Shown: positions 45,178 to 54,053, counted from the first letter of the stretch. The stretch: 64,000 nt of DNA from Arcanobacterium_A bovis (GCF_042655305.1 NZ_JBHSLR010000006.1), one strand, 5' to 3'. The notes: generated by a model from the letters alone, not told the origin. Numbers and translations: made by a program.

Positions 45178-45280
45178 GCATAATATTGTGGCAGTTTTGG
45201 GCTATTTTCCGAAATTGTGAACGAATGTCGAGTGTCACGTTGTTCTTGCTGCTGTAATTGCCAGGGCAAGCCTTTACACT

Positions 45281-46387
45281 GTGAGGGTGAAGATTCTTGC
45301 AGCAATGTCTGGTGGTGTTGATTCGTCCGTGGCGACGGCGCGAATGGTGGAACAAGGGCACGACGTGACGGGCGTGTACCTCGCGTTACACGCAAACCTT
45401 GCGTCCGACGTCGTACCCGATGGTCCGATTGCGGGGTGCGGCAATCCACGCGACAGGCTCGATGCCCAAAAGGTGGCGGATAAACTCGGTATTGAATTCC
45501 AAACATGGGACTACGCCGAAGTGTTCTCCAAGCTGGTAATAGATTATTTTCTCGACGCTTACCAGCAGGGACACACTCCGAATCCCTGCGTGCATTGCAA
45601 TGAGCACGTGAAATTTGCGGTTCTGCATCAATTCGCCGCTGAGCACGGTTTCGACGGTGTGATCAGCGGGCATTATGCCTCAGTGGTGCATGGCACTGAA
45701 TCTGCCAGCGGTTTTACGCAGCTGCATCGGGCGCGTTTTCGAGCGAAGGATCAGTCTTATGTGCTTTCCGCAGTGGGGCTTGAGGCGCTTTCCAAATCGT
45801 ATTTTCCGCTTGGCGATGTTGCTTCGAAAGAAGCGGTTCGAGAAGAAGCGATCCGGCGCAATTTGGGCACAGGGGAGAAACCGGATTCTTACGATATTTG
45901 TTTTATTCCAGACGGCGATACCCGCGGTTTCATTGAAGCGCGCCTAGGTAAACAAGCTGGAGAGATTCGCGACGAACATGGAAACGTGGTGGGGGAGCAC
46001 TCTGGTATCTATGGTTATACAATCGGCCAGCGCAAAGGCCTAGGTCTTGATCGGTCAATGCAAGGTAAGGAACCCAAGTTCGTCATTGACGTGGACGCGC
46101 GTTCGAATACGGTTACTGTTGGGCCACAAGAGCTGCTAGCGGTACGTAAAATCACTGGTAATCAAGCTAATTGGCTCGCACCCGATATTTCCGACGACGT
46201 TGTGGAGGCTTTCGTGCAGGTGCGGGCACCTGGACGTGAGATTCCGGCGTCGATACGGCGTGAAGCCGATGTTATGCACATTGACCTGCACGAAGAAGTT
46301 CGCGGGCTACCACGCGGGCAATCAGTAGTGGTGTATCGCGATGACCGAGTACTGGGAAGGGCTTTGGTTGCGCAAACCGGTCGCTAG
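45281..46387 (+). CDS. mnmA: tRNA 2-thiouridylase
   Basis: Adds sulfur to U34 of tRNAs for Lys, Glu and Gln. 368 residues. ATP pyrophosphatase P-loop SGGVDSSVA (residues 10-18), NPCVHCNEHVKF with the first active cysteine and SYDICFIPDGDTRGF with the second, then the beta-barrel C-terminal domain. GTG at 45281 or 45287 could be the start (MRVKILAAM or MKILAAM); the second is closer to the family consensus. Actinobacterial gene order places a cysteine desulfurase upstream in many genomes, but here glgX is upstream. Confidence 0.95.
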   Translation: MRVKILAAMSGGVDSSVATARMVEQGHDVTGVYLALHANLASDVVPDGPIAGCGNPRDRLDAQKVADKLGIEFQTWDYAEVFSKLVIDYFLDAYQQGHTPNPCVHCNEHVKFAVLHQFAAEHGFDGVISGHYASVVHGTESASGFTQLHRARFRAKDQSYVLSAVGLEALSKSYFPLGDVASKEAVREEAIRRNLGTGEKPDSYDICFIPDGDTRGFIEARLGKQAGEIRDEHGNVVGEHSGIYGYTIGQRKGLGLDRSMQGKEPKFVIDVDARSNTVTVGPQELLAVRKITGNQANWLAPDISDDVVEAFVQVRAPGREIPASIRREADVMHIDLHEEVRGLPRGQSVVVYRDDRVLGRALVAQTGR

Positions 46388-46473
46388 AGTTGAGCAATCA
46401 GTAATGCGCGGTAAGTAGGAAGCAAGTACTCGCCTTATCGGGATTATTGGATTACCTGTGTGCGGTAATTGCC

Positions 46474-46731
46474 TCAACTGCCAGAATACTCGCTGAGCTT
46501 GGATTCTACCTCTGCCGCACGCGGATTAGTAAGCGTGCTCGAATCCCAAAACTCCACAGTGGGAACGATGCGGTCGCCGCCATTTACCTCGGCAACTCTA
46601 TCGGCTGCCTGTGGATCTGCTTCGATATCGACTTCGCGATATGCAATGCCTTTTGCATCGAGCTGCTTCTTGAGGTTCTTGCAGTAGCCACACCACGTGG
46701 TTGTGTATATCGTGAGAAGTTCTTGAGCCAT
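46474..46731 (-). CDS. mycoredoxin (glutaredoxin-like)
   Basis: 85-residue thioredoxin-fold protein with TTWCGYCKNLK (C14 and C17). Mycoredoxin-1 of Actinobacteria uses this CGYC motif to reduce mycothiol mixed disulfides. Conserved TVP-like IVPTVEFWDSSTLTNP follows. It supports use of mycothiol, as expected for this phylum. Convergent with mnmA. Confidence 0.93.
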   Translation of the reverse strand: MAQELLTIYTTTWCGYCKNLKKQLDAKGIAYREVDIEADPQAADRVAEVNGGDRIVPTVEFWDSSTLTNPRAAEVESKLSEYSGS

Positions 46732-47078
46732 ACTTTTATCTTAAACGTCGTATAGGAGCGATGCCTTGCTCAGACGCTGGGAGCGAAATTCGTTTGGGTG
46801 TCGGACGATGAATAAAATTGCAGGTAAAAAAGGAAGATTTGGAGCGTGTATGACGACGGTTGGGAAGCGGCAACGAAAATAGGCAGGAGCCCTGTGCCAC
46901 ACTAGACTATAGGAAGAGCGCAGGAGCTATCTTGCAGTTTTCCATCTGACTTGAGCGATTTGCAGGCGGCTTGGGCGATGGGTTATTGGCAAGATAGCAG
47001 TTAGAGCTTTGGTAGATAGTGGAGAGCAGTGGCCGACGCAGTAATTGACATGCACGAGACAAGAGAGGAGCGCTGATA
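46732..47078. other. 347-bp intergenic region before uvrD2
   Basis: No gene seen. GCTATCTTGC (46926-46935) and GCAAGATAGC (46989-46998) are a perfect 10-bp inverted repeat with 53 bases between, in which TTGAGCGATTTGC is loosely repeated as TTGGGCGATGGG. It could be a structured leader or small RNA for the downstream helicase gene; nothing further is supported. Confidence 0.4.
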
Positions 47079-49085
47079 GTGGATTATAACGGTGAATTAT
47101 TGCGCGATCTAGACCCTGAGCAACGCGCCGTCGCAACCTCACTTCATGGTCCGATGTGCGTACTCGCTGGTGCAGGTACTGGAAAAACGCGTGCCATTAC
47201 CTACCGAATTGCTCATGGTGTACATTCGGGAGTTTATGATCCGCGCAATGTTTTGGCAGTTACCTTCACTAGCCGTGCTGCGGGAGAGATGCGAGCGCGG
47301 CTACGCGATTTGGGTGTGCCCGACGTCGAAGCACAGACTTTCCATGCTGCGGCTCTTTATCAACTGCGATTCTTTTGGCCGAATGCGATTGGCGGGCGTC
47401 TGCCGGAGATCAAGGAACACAAGCTTCCATTTGTATCCCAAGCTGCTGCGCAACTCGGTATGCCAACTGATCGTGGGAGTTTGAAAGATCTCACCGAGGA
47501 AATTGAGTGGTCAAAGGTATCGTTGATCGCTCCACAGGATTATGCAGCTCGTGCGGTAGAACAGGGGCGCATAAATATTGCTGACCAGTCGCCCGAGGAT
47601 ATTGCGCGGCTCATAAGTGCCTACGAAGAGGTCAAACAAGAACGAAATATTATTGATTTCGAAGATGCGATCTTGATCCTCATCGGTATTATGCGCGACC
47701 GTGGCGATATTACCAGTCGGATTCGTAATCGTTTTCGGCATTTTGTGGTGGACGAATATCAGGACGTATCGCCAATGCAGCATAGGCTGTTGCAGTTGTG
47801 GCTAGGGGATCGCAAAGATCTGTGTGTGGTTGGTGATGTATCGCAGACGATTTACTCTTTTACTGGAGCTCGATCTTCGTACTTGTCGGAATTCTCGAAA
47901 GAGTTTCCGCAGGCTACAACTGTTAAACTCAATCGCAATTATCGGTCCACGCCGCAAATCGTGGAGTTGGCAAATTCGACTATTTCCCACGATCAACTTG
48001 CTGGGGCAGTTTATCTCAACTCGATGTTGCCTTCTGGACGCCCGGTTGAGTTTTCAACATACGCTGATGATGCCGATGAAGCAGCGCAGATTGCTGGAAA
48101 AATATTGACCTTGCGCAGCGAAGGAAAAGATCTCAGCGATATTGCAGTTCTCTATCGAACCAACGCGCAATCTGCCCAGATCGAAAACGCGCTGTCGCAA
48201 GCTGGTATTTCGTATGCTCTCAAAGGGTCTGAGCGGTTCTTCAACCGGCGCGAGGTTCGAGAAGCAATGGTCGCCTTACGTGCTGCTGCGCGTGTTACAG
48301 AACGGAGCGCGCTTCCAGAAATTGTGGAAAGTACGTTGAAAGCCATGGGCTGGAGACCAACTGCACCGGAACAGATGGGCAGCGCTCGCGAACGTTGGGA
48401 ATCGCTTCGGGCGTTACTCAACTTGGCAGAGGAAATGTGGGATGCGCGCAAGGCTACCGTTCGTGATTTTGTGCTAGAGCTTGAGGAAAGGTCACAGCTG
48501 CAAAATGTTCCAACCGTCAATTCTGTAACGTTGTCGTCTTTGCATGCGGCAAAGGGCTTGGAATGGCCGATTGTTTTCCTCATTGGTATGAGCGAGGGCC
48601 TTATGCCGATTTCCTTAGCAAATTCTGCCGAAAAAATCCGTGAAGAACGTCGATTGCTATACGTTGGTCTTACCCGTGCACAAGAAGAACTGCACATTTC
48701 CTATGCTCATGGCAATGGGAATCGTGGCAAGCGAAAGATATCGAGATTTCTCGACGAGGAATGGCCACAACCTTTATCTCTCTCGACTCAGAAGCGTAAG
48801 CAAGCCAAGCTTAGCCATGAGAATTTTGCTCATGAGCATCCCGACGATGTTCCACTTCTCGAAGAACTTAAACAGTGGCGGCAAATGGTAAGCGAAGAGG
48901 TAGGTAAACCAGCATTCGTGATTCTTCACGATGCAACGCTTATGCAGATCGCTGTGTGCAAGCCTCGCAGCCTCGAAGAACTAGGAAAAATTAAAGGGAT
49001 TGGAAATACCAAGCTCATGAAGTATGGTTTGGCGATTTTGTCGATTGTTGATCCTGAGTCGGCTCGGCGTCGTGATCGGTATTAG
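47079..49085 (+). CDS. uvrD2: ATP-dependent DNA helicase UvrD2
   Basis: Superfamily 1A 3'-5' helicase. 668 residues. Q motif DLDPEQRAVAT, Walker A GAGTGKT (31-37), motif Ia TFTSRAAGEM, Walker B VVDEYQDVSPMQH, motif III GDVSQTIYSFTGA, motif VI LLYVGLTRAQEELHISYA. A C-terminal HRDC domain (about 590-665) with PRSLEELGKIKGIG marks it as UvrD2 rather than UvrD1/PcrA. The linker (about 545-590) has no cysteines, so the tetracysteine motif of mycobacterial UvrD2 is missing. GTG start after AGAGGAGCG. Its end overlaps the convergent neighbour by 71 bp. Confidence 0.95.
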   Translation: MDYNGELLRDLDPEQRAVATSLHGPMCVLAGAGTGKTRAITYRIAHGVHSGVYDPRNVLAVTFTSRAAGEMRARLRDLGVPDVEAQTFHAAALYQLRFFWPNAIGGRLPEIKEHKLPFVSQAAAQLGMPTDRGSLKDLTEEIEWSKVSLIAPQDYAARAVEQGRINIADQSPEDIARLISAYEEVKQERNIIDFEDAILILIGIMRDRGDITSRIRNRFRHFVVDEYQDVSPMQHRLLQLWLGDRKDLCVVGDVSQTIYSFTGARSSYLSEFSKEFPQATTVKLNRNYRSTPQIVELANSTISHDQLAGAVYLNSMLPSGRPVEFSTYADDADEAAQIAGKILTLRSEGKDLSDIAVLYRTNAQSAQIENALSQAGISYALKGSERFFNRREVREAMVALRAAARVTERSALPEIVESTLKAMGWRPTAPEQMGSARERWESLRALLNLAEEMWDARKATVRDFVLELEERSQLQNVPTVNSVTLSSLHAAKGLEWPIVFLIGMSEGLMPISLANSAEKIREERRLLYVGLTRAQEELHISYAHGNGNRGKRKISRFLDEEWPQPLSLSTQKRKQAKLSHENFAHEHPDDVPLLEELKQWRQMVSEEVGKPAFVILHDATLMQIAVCKPRSLEELGKIKGIGNTKLMKYGLAILSIVDPESARRRDRY

Positions 49086-50031
49086 GGCTAGCGCAATCAC
49101 AACTCGGATGCACGTCTATGGCTGTGAGCTGTGGAGGTGCTGGTGAAGGTGGTATGAGCCAACGGGCGTGAGTGATTGAGCACTTAAATCCGTCGACAAT
49201 ATTCAAAATTTCCCGTACCGCTAAGCTCTGGGCAAGCAGGAACGTGCTCATTTCGGGAATAACGGGACGCCCCGCACAAGCTTGGGAAGCAAAATAAGAC
49301 CAACGAGCATCGGCATCGAGCCGTTCAAGATATACACAGGTTCCGCACGGACTTCGATGTGGAATCGAAATTGGTCCTACATAAACATCCACTTCCTCGG
49401 TGACTGCCTGAAAAACAGGGATGCCGCGCGCCAAATACTTTCCAACTGCCAATGGGTCTACACAGTGTGAACCTGTCATAACAACAAGATGCGGTGGCTT
49501 CTGCGCACCCAGAGCGATATGCGGGCTGATCTCGCGGCCAACAGTAGTTAGCGCTTGGGCTCGTGGCAAACCAAGATATTCGCTGCGCACACTTGGTAAG
49601 TCAAACTCACCGACTCTCTGTGTATCGGCAGTCGTGATTGTTCCGATACCTGCGCGAACTAATTCAATAGCAATACCGAATCCGAGTGCATCAAGATTTG
49701 GTACGCATATCCGGATTGCTTTGCGGTGTTTTGGCAGTGCATGGCGCAGTCGCCACCAAGCATCACCGTCTGGCGTGTATGGTCGATCAGAATCTAGTAG
49801 GCCCGCGCGGTCAAGATTTGCAAGTATTTCGTGAGTGCGTTGCGCCGTCATTCCTTTGCTCACAGCGAGCTCTTTGAGATCGGAAGCGGTGTGTGGAACT
49901 GTCAGTGAATCTACGAATTCCATTTCTGGGGGCGTGAGATTTTTCAGTTCGACGCCTAGGCGTGGATCTAAACCGATTTGTGCTGACTTTGGTGACCACC
50001 AATATACGCCTAGTCCATTGTTAATGTGCAT
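49015..50031 (-). CDS. ThiF/E1-like protein, probably degenerate (cyclodehydratase-related)
   Basis: About 338 residues. The N-terminal 115 residues form a winged-helix-like domain similar to leader-binding parts of cyclodehydratase proteins; then an E1/ThiF Rossmann region starts at AIRICVPNLDALGFGIAIELVRAGIGTITTAD, lacking the usual GxGGxG nucleotide loop. A later CGTCVYLERLDAD and terminal SCDC could bind zinc. Relatives sit beside uvrD2 in many Actinobacteria and have no assigned role. No precursor peptide or other TOMM genes are nearby. ATG 50031 has AAGG 8 bases upstream; ATG 50040 is too close to it. Confidence 0.78.
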   Translation of the reverse strand: MHINNGLGVYWWSPKSAQIGLDPRLGVELKNLTPPEMEFVDSLTVPHTASDLKELAVSKGMTAQRTHEILANLDRAGLLDSDRPYTPDGDAWWRLRHALPKHRKAIRICVPNLDALGFGIAIELVRAGIGTITTADTQRVGEFDLPSVRSEYLGLPRAQALTTVGREISPHIALGAQKPPHLVVMTGSHCVDPLAVGKYLARGIPVFQAVTEEVDVYVGPISIPHRSPCGTCVYLERLDADARWSYFASQACAGRPVIPEMSTFLLAQSLAVREILNIVDGFKCSITHARWLIPPSPAPPQLTAIDVHPSCDCASPNTDHDAEPTQDQQSTKSPNHTS

Positions 50032-50194
50032 CGTCAACATCCTTGTTGGGTGAGGTGGGAGAGTGAATGCGTGGGTACGCTATTCGGATTCATTTGTGTT
50101 GCCATTTTCTGGGTTGGCTCTCACGTACCCTGCCAGATAACCAACCCTGGAAATCGCAATATGTGTTACTAACCAAGATATGCCGATTTGAAAA

Positions 50195-50240
50195 TGCTTG
50201 GTGGTGGGTTTCCACAGCTGTGGAAACCCACCACCAAGCA
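50195..50240 (-). repeat. perfect 46-bp palindrome
   Basis: TGCTTGGTGGTGGGTT is the outer left arm; the 23-base left arm (50195-50217) is exactly complementary to 50218-50240, with no spacer. On the minus strand TTTTC follows, so it could end transcription of the zincin-like gene. It could also be a protein-binding site; the element is long and perfect for either. Confidence 0.85.
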
Positions 50241-50310
50241 GTCGCTGAATTTGGTATATTGGATTATTTATCGGTTGTTTTTCTTGATTAACAATACAAG
50301 CCGAAATATG

Positions 50311-50348
50311 AGTGGGGTGTTGCGAGACAGTCCTCGCAACACCCCACT
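50311..50348 (-). terminator. GC-rich hairpin after the zincin-like gene
   Basis: AGTGGGGTGTTGCGAG (50311-50326), loop ACAGTC, CTCGCAACACCCCACT (50333-50348): a perfect 16-bp stem 48 bases beyond the stop of the minus-strand gene. No clear T-run, but the position fits a terminator. Confidence 0.65.
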
Positions 50349-50395
50349 TGGCTCCGTTTTAGCCCGAATTCCTTTATAGAACTCTTGCTCTTTGC

Positions 50396-51826
50396 TTATT
50401 CTTTGTCTGTGTCCTTTTCAGAATCGCCAAATTTTGGTTCGTGAGGGATATCCGATTGATCAGTAGAAGAATCATCTGAATCACTGAACAAATTAGCAAG
50501 GAAAGAATCAAGCTCTACCTCAATATCAGACGACGTTTGGGTAACGAAGAATTCCTCGGGATTGTTGAGCACCTCAGAGCTTGGGAGCAAATCTGGATGC
50601 GCCCACAAGGCATCGCGATCTTGGGCACCCAGCTTGTCTAATGCAAGTTGCCAGAACTTTGCAGCGTCGCGAATTTGCCGAGGCACAAGCTGCATTCCCA
50701 ACTGTGTTTCCCACACGTGTTTTGCTGGATTATTGGTGGCAGACCGGCGCGTGAACATTTCACGCAATGGAACTGCATTGGGAAGGTGAGGTGCCACAGC
50801 GCGTGCCGAAATCTCCGAAATCCAACCCTCCACAAGTGAAATGAGGTGTTCAAGTCGAGCAAGTGCATCTGCCTGAGTTTCACTAAGATCAAGCGAGAAG
50901 ACGCCACTGAGGTCGATCTCTTGCATTGAGGTAGGATCGTCCATCGGCAAATCACGCAGCTGTTCCTCAATAGCCTCGGTGTTGATCGTGATTCCTTGGG
51001 CGAATTCTGCCACGGTGTCGAGCACTCGCGCCCGCAACCACGGCACCCGGGTGTAGAGCCGCGCCGCCGCTGCTTCGCGCACTGCCACATAAGCCAGCAC
51101 TTCAGAGTATTCAATGTCTAGCTCTTGCGCGAAACCGAGAATATTCGACGGTACCAAGGCAGCCGAGGAGCCTTCCATCAAAGGCAGACCAGTATCGGTA
51201 GTGCCGAAGGAAGCAGTGGCTAACTCGGCGAGAGCAGCACCGTACTGAACACCGAGCATTGACGCAAGTACCTTGCCCATTATTTGTGCCGGATCGCCAA
51301 AAATGCCCTGCATCTCCGGTGGCATGTGCTCAACCTGTACTTCAAAAGATTCCGAAACTGCCCGCGCAATATTCGCGCCCACTGGGTCAAAAAGTCGCTT
51401 GAAGGTAGGTAAGGAATGTGCCACCCAATCGAGACGCATCCATGCCATATTAGGACCGGTAGTTGGATCAAGTTCGCATGCGGCGTCGAGCCACAGAGAA
51501 GCGGTGCGTAGAGCGTTACGCGCGGCATCGCCGTCGGCAGCTGTGAGCTGATCGAGGTGCTTCGCCGCAATTGTTTCTCGCGCAACTTGCTCTGCAATGT
51601 TCCAGTTCACAGCGCCGTCTCCCGACGAACCAAGCAAATCTTGGATCTGCTGGCTGATAACCGTGAAATCCTGCCCGTTGAACACGTGGGCCATTTGGGC
51701 ATTAGGATCGACACCCTCTTGCTCAAACGCACGCACAACTTCTTGAGCTGCTTCTTCGCCCAAGATAGCACGAAGCATTTGTTCGAAATTGTTCGGATCT
51801 GGGGTGCCGTTCGGTTCTTGACTCAT
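50396..51826 (-). CDS. zincin-like metallopeptidase-family protein, likely inactive
   Basis: About 476 residues. It matches the actinobacterial family often labelled zinc-dependent metalloprotease or 'hydrolase/F420-associated': FEQMLRAILGEEAAQEV at the start, NWNIAEQVAR, a central helical block, GFAQELDIEYSEVLAYVAVREAAAARLY. The region where HExxH would be reads REAAAARLY here, lacking the metal-binding His residues, so peptidase activity is doubtful. The acidic tail is Asp/Ser-rich. ATG 51826 with GGAGG 5 bases upstream was preferred to the 46-codon extension. Divergent from the PDZ-Lon gene. Confidence 0.85.
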   Translation of the reverse strand: MSQEPNGTPDPNNFEQMLRAILGEEAAQEVVRAFEQEGVDPNAQMAHVFNGQDFTVISQQIQDLLGSSGDGAVNWNIAEQVARETIAAKHLDQLTAADGDAARNALRTASLWLDAACELDPTTGPNMAWMRLDWVAHSLPTFKRLFDPVGANIARAVSESFEVQVEHMPPEMQGIFGDPAQIMGKVLASMLGVQYGAALAELATASFGTTDTGLPLMEGSSAALVPSNILGFAQELDIEYSEVLAYVAVREAAAARLYTRVPWLRARVLDTVAEFAQGITINTEAIEEQLRDLPMDDPTSMQEIDLSGVFSLDLSETQADALARLEHLISLVEGWISEISARAVAPHLPNAVPLREMFTRRSATNNPAKHVWETQLGMQLVPRQIRDAAKFWQLALDKLGAQDRDALWAHPDLLPSSEVLNNPEEFFVTQTSSDIEVELDSFLANLFSDSDDSSTDQSDIPHEPKFGDSEKDTDKE

Positions 51827-51967
51827 GTATCCTCCTACATCTACACCAAGCGTAGCCGTATCGCGCCGCGAGTAACAAGAAATCACGATCAGCACATGGC
51901 GAACGTGATTGTAGCCATTTTGGCAGGCGTAACCCAGCAAATTCACAGAAAAACGTGACATCATATT

Positions 51968-53095
51968 GTGGTGCAGTTGAAACTACCTAAAACCTCAAAC
52001 CAAAAAACGCGGATACAGTATTCGGGAACGTTGTTCGTGCTTCTGTTGCTTATTGCCAGCGCTGTGCCCTCTGGGTACGTGGTTGAGGGGACTGGGCCAG
52101 CGCTCGATGTTAACTCAAAAGTTGAAGGTCAGCCATTAGTTTCAGTCAGTGACGTCCAGACGTATCCCAGCGATACCAAACTTTTTATGACTACCGTGAG
52201 CGCCTACGGGAATGCCGACGCCGGAGCGCCAGTTGCGCAGGCAGTAACAGCGCTTTTCCGCAAAGATTTGCAGATATTACCGCTTCGCGTGATGTTTCCG
52301 GACAATCTCAGCTCTGAGGACGTCAAGAAACAAAACCAAATGGCGATGACGTCGTCGCAGGACACGGCGGCGCTTGTGGCTTTCGAGATGGCGGGATACC
52401 CCGTTTCGATGACCTTGAAAGTCGCTGGTGTGAGCAAGGACTTTCCCTCAGGGAAGAAATTGCAACCTGGAGACGTTATCAAAGCCATCAAATTAAGCAG
52501 CGAAAATGACTATCACAGCATTTCGAGCTTCAAACAACTGGCATCCTTTTTAGATGCTACGAAACCCAATACCGAAGTTACCATGCGCCTTGAGCGAAAT
52601 GGAAAGCAAGTTGACGAAAGCTTCACCACCGTTGCACACCAAAAAGATGCCAATGGCTGGGTAGCTCCGGGGTCGATTCTGGGAGTGCTCATAGACGTGC
52701 AAGACGTTAAGATCCCCGGAAAAGTGAAGTATATCGTTGAAGGTATCGGTGGGCCGAGCGCCGGGATGATGTTCACGTTGGGGATTTATGACCAGCTCAC
52801 TAAGGAATCGCTGGGCGGAAAAGCCGCAATAGCGGGTACTGGAACAATCGCGTGGAACGGCAACGTTGGGCCTATTGGTGGCATCGAACATAAACTTCAG
52901 GGCGCTGCAGAACACGGTGCCACTGATTTTATTGCTCCCGCAGAAAACTGCCGTGAGACCATTGGTTATGAGCCGCAGGGTATGAATGTGTGGGCGGTTC
53001 GCACTATTGACGAGGCGCGCACTGTTGTGGAGAGTGTGAAATCCGGCGACACAAGTAAGCTCACCTCATGCCGTGACCTGCTGGAACACAAGTAG
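51968..53095 (+). CDS. membrane-anchored PDZ and Lon-like (S16) protease, YlbL family
   Basis: 375 residues. One N-terminal membrane helix (TLFVLLLLIASAVPSGYVV), an extracytoplasmic region, a PDZ domain (about 145-225; KLQPGDVIKAIK) and a Lon-type proteolytic domain with S264 in GGPSAGMMF and K309 in GGIEHK, the Ser-Lys dyad. There is no AAA+ domain, so it cleaves without an ATPase. YlbL-type proteins act at the cell surface in Gram-positive bacteria; substrate unknown. GTG start; divergent from the zincin-like gene, a pairing conserved in Actinobacteria. Confidence 0.9.
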   Translation: MVQLKLPKTSNQKTRIQYSGTLFVLLLLIASAVPSGYVVEGTGPALDVNSKVEGQPLVSVSDVQTYPSDTKLFMTTVSAYGNADAGAPVAQAVTALFRKDLQILPLRVMFPDNLSSEDVKKQNQMAMTSSQDTAALVAFEMAGYPVSMTLKVAGVSKDFPSGKKLQPGDVIKAIKLSSENDYHSISSFKQLASFLDATKPNTEVTMRLERNGKQVDESFTTVAHQKDANGWVAPGSILGVLIDVQDVKIPGKVKYIVEGIGGPSAGMMFTLGIYDQLTKESLGGKAAIAGTGTIAWNGNVGPIGGIEHKLQGAAEHGATDFIAPAENCRETIGYEPQGMNVWAVRTIDEARTVVESVKSGDTSKLTSCRDLLEHK

Positions 53096-53156
53096 CGTCA
53101 CTGCATAACGGGTAATTATTGTGGCGAATTAGTGCGTTTGCGAGAAGATTGCGCGA

Positions 53157-53690
53157 TTACTCGAAAGTCATTTTGAGCGCTTCGCTCAGCCCTTGTACGA
53201 GCTCGCTTCCGGATAGCACCATGTCGTCGGCGTCGTGGTCTTTCATACGGATCGCGCTCCACGTTTCACCAGAGCGTAAGACGGCGGCAACCATCCGTAC
53301 GTCTTGACGATCGGGATGCGATTGGAGAACTTTTTGTGCCTCGACTTCATCTTCTGGGAGATTTACCTCCGCGGATGGAGGCAAGACGATGCGCTCAACC
53401 GAAATCGCTGCTCCATCAACTTCTTCAGGCCACATGATCTGGCCGAGAAGCTCGTTCAAAGAATCAGCTTTAGGTAGATCTTCTTGTTCAACTGAGAAGA
53501 GTGTGTCGGGATCAGAAATTGACTCTGCCTTAACATCAGCGGGCAGTTCTTCGGCGAGTGCAGGATTCAAGTCAAGGGCTGCACGGGCTTTCACAAGGGC
53601 AAAAAGTCGGATTGGGCCGTCCCAGCCGCCACCGGCAACATGTTTTTCAATTTCTAATGTGGCATTACGAAGAGCTTGCGATGCAGTCAT
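53157..53690 (-). CDS. PPA1309-family conserved actinobacterial protein
   Basis: About 178 residues, acidic. Begins MTASQALRNATLEIEKHVAGGGWDGPIRLFALVKARAALD, the recognisable start of this family; ends with DVRMVAAVLRSGETWSAIRMKDHDADDMVLSGSELVQGLSEAL. No known function. An upstream in-frame extension of 51 codons runs through the decamer repeat and is rejected. Convergent with the PDZ-Lon gene and divergent from the UPF0182 gene, as in many actinobacterial genomes. Confidence 0.85.
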   Translation of the reverse strand: MTASQALRNATLEIEKHVAGGGWDGPIRLFALVKARAALDLNPALAEELPADVKAESISDPDTLFSVEQEDLPKADSLNELLGQIMWPEEVDGAAISVERIVLPPSAEVNLPEDEVEAQKVLQSHPDRQDVRMVAAVLRSGETWSAIRMKDHDADDMVLSGSELVQGLSEALKMTFE

Positions 53691-54053
53691 AGGAAGTATT
53701 GTTCCATAAGTTTGCCGATACTGCTCCTTTAGGAGCCTGCGCGGGCAGGCGACGATGGGCGCGGACAGACGCGGGCATACGTGGGCAAGATGCGGGCGGG
53801 TGCGGATCAGCGTGAGTTGGCGTGGGTCAGCATAGATCAGCATGGGTCAGCACGGTGTAGGCAGGTGCAAGCCCTCAAGCTGTTGTTATGCCCGTGTAGT
53901 GTAGATTCGCCCAAAGCATGATGGACGGGAAGAGTTCACGTAAGGGGTGCTTTGCGGTGCCAAGTTCTGATACGGTTTTATGTGACTATATATGCCCAAC
54001 ATCGTGCAGAAACACCGGTGGGCAGAAGAACAATATTATGACGAGGTTTTGGA
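53691..54053. promoter_or_regulatory. 363-bp divergent region before the UPF0182 gene
   Basis: Holds two small adjacent hairpins (GCTCC-TTTA-GGAGC, 53723-53736, and GCCTGC-n4-GCAGGC, 53735-53750), then the decamer repeat tract, then a candidate promoter TTGCGG-18-TTTTAT (53952-53981) for the UPF0182 gene. No gene seen. Confidence 0.4.
53752..53860. repeat. degenerate 10-bp tandem repeat
   Basis: About ten units in step: CGCGGACAGA, CGCGGGCATA, CGTGGGCAAGA (one extra base), TGCGGGCGGG, TGCGGATCAG, CGTGAGTTGG, CGTGGGTCAG, CATAGATCAG, CATGGGTCAG, CACGGTGTAG. The unit drifts gradually from CGCGGGC-like to CATGGGTCAG-like. One repeat per helical turn; the tract lies between two divergent genes. 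Confidence 0.7.

Larger units (their letters stand above)
50041..50395. other. 355-bp intergenic region with two strong palindromes
   Basis: No gene. Contains the 46-bp perfect palindrome and the 16-bp-stem hairpin listed separately, and nothing else recognisable. It separates two minus-strand genes. Confidence 0.6.

Noticed and set aside
49015..50031. A thiazole/oxazole-modified peptide cluster
   Set aside because: Only one ThiF-like gene is present, without its nucleotide loop, precursor peptide, YcaO or dehydrogenase; it also sits at a conserved place beside uvrD2.
53691..53843. A 51-codon N-terminal extension of the PPA1309-type protein
   Set aside because: It translates the decamer repeats and lacks a ribosome-binding site; the family starts at the MTASQAL methionine.
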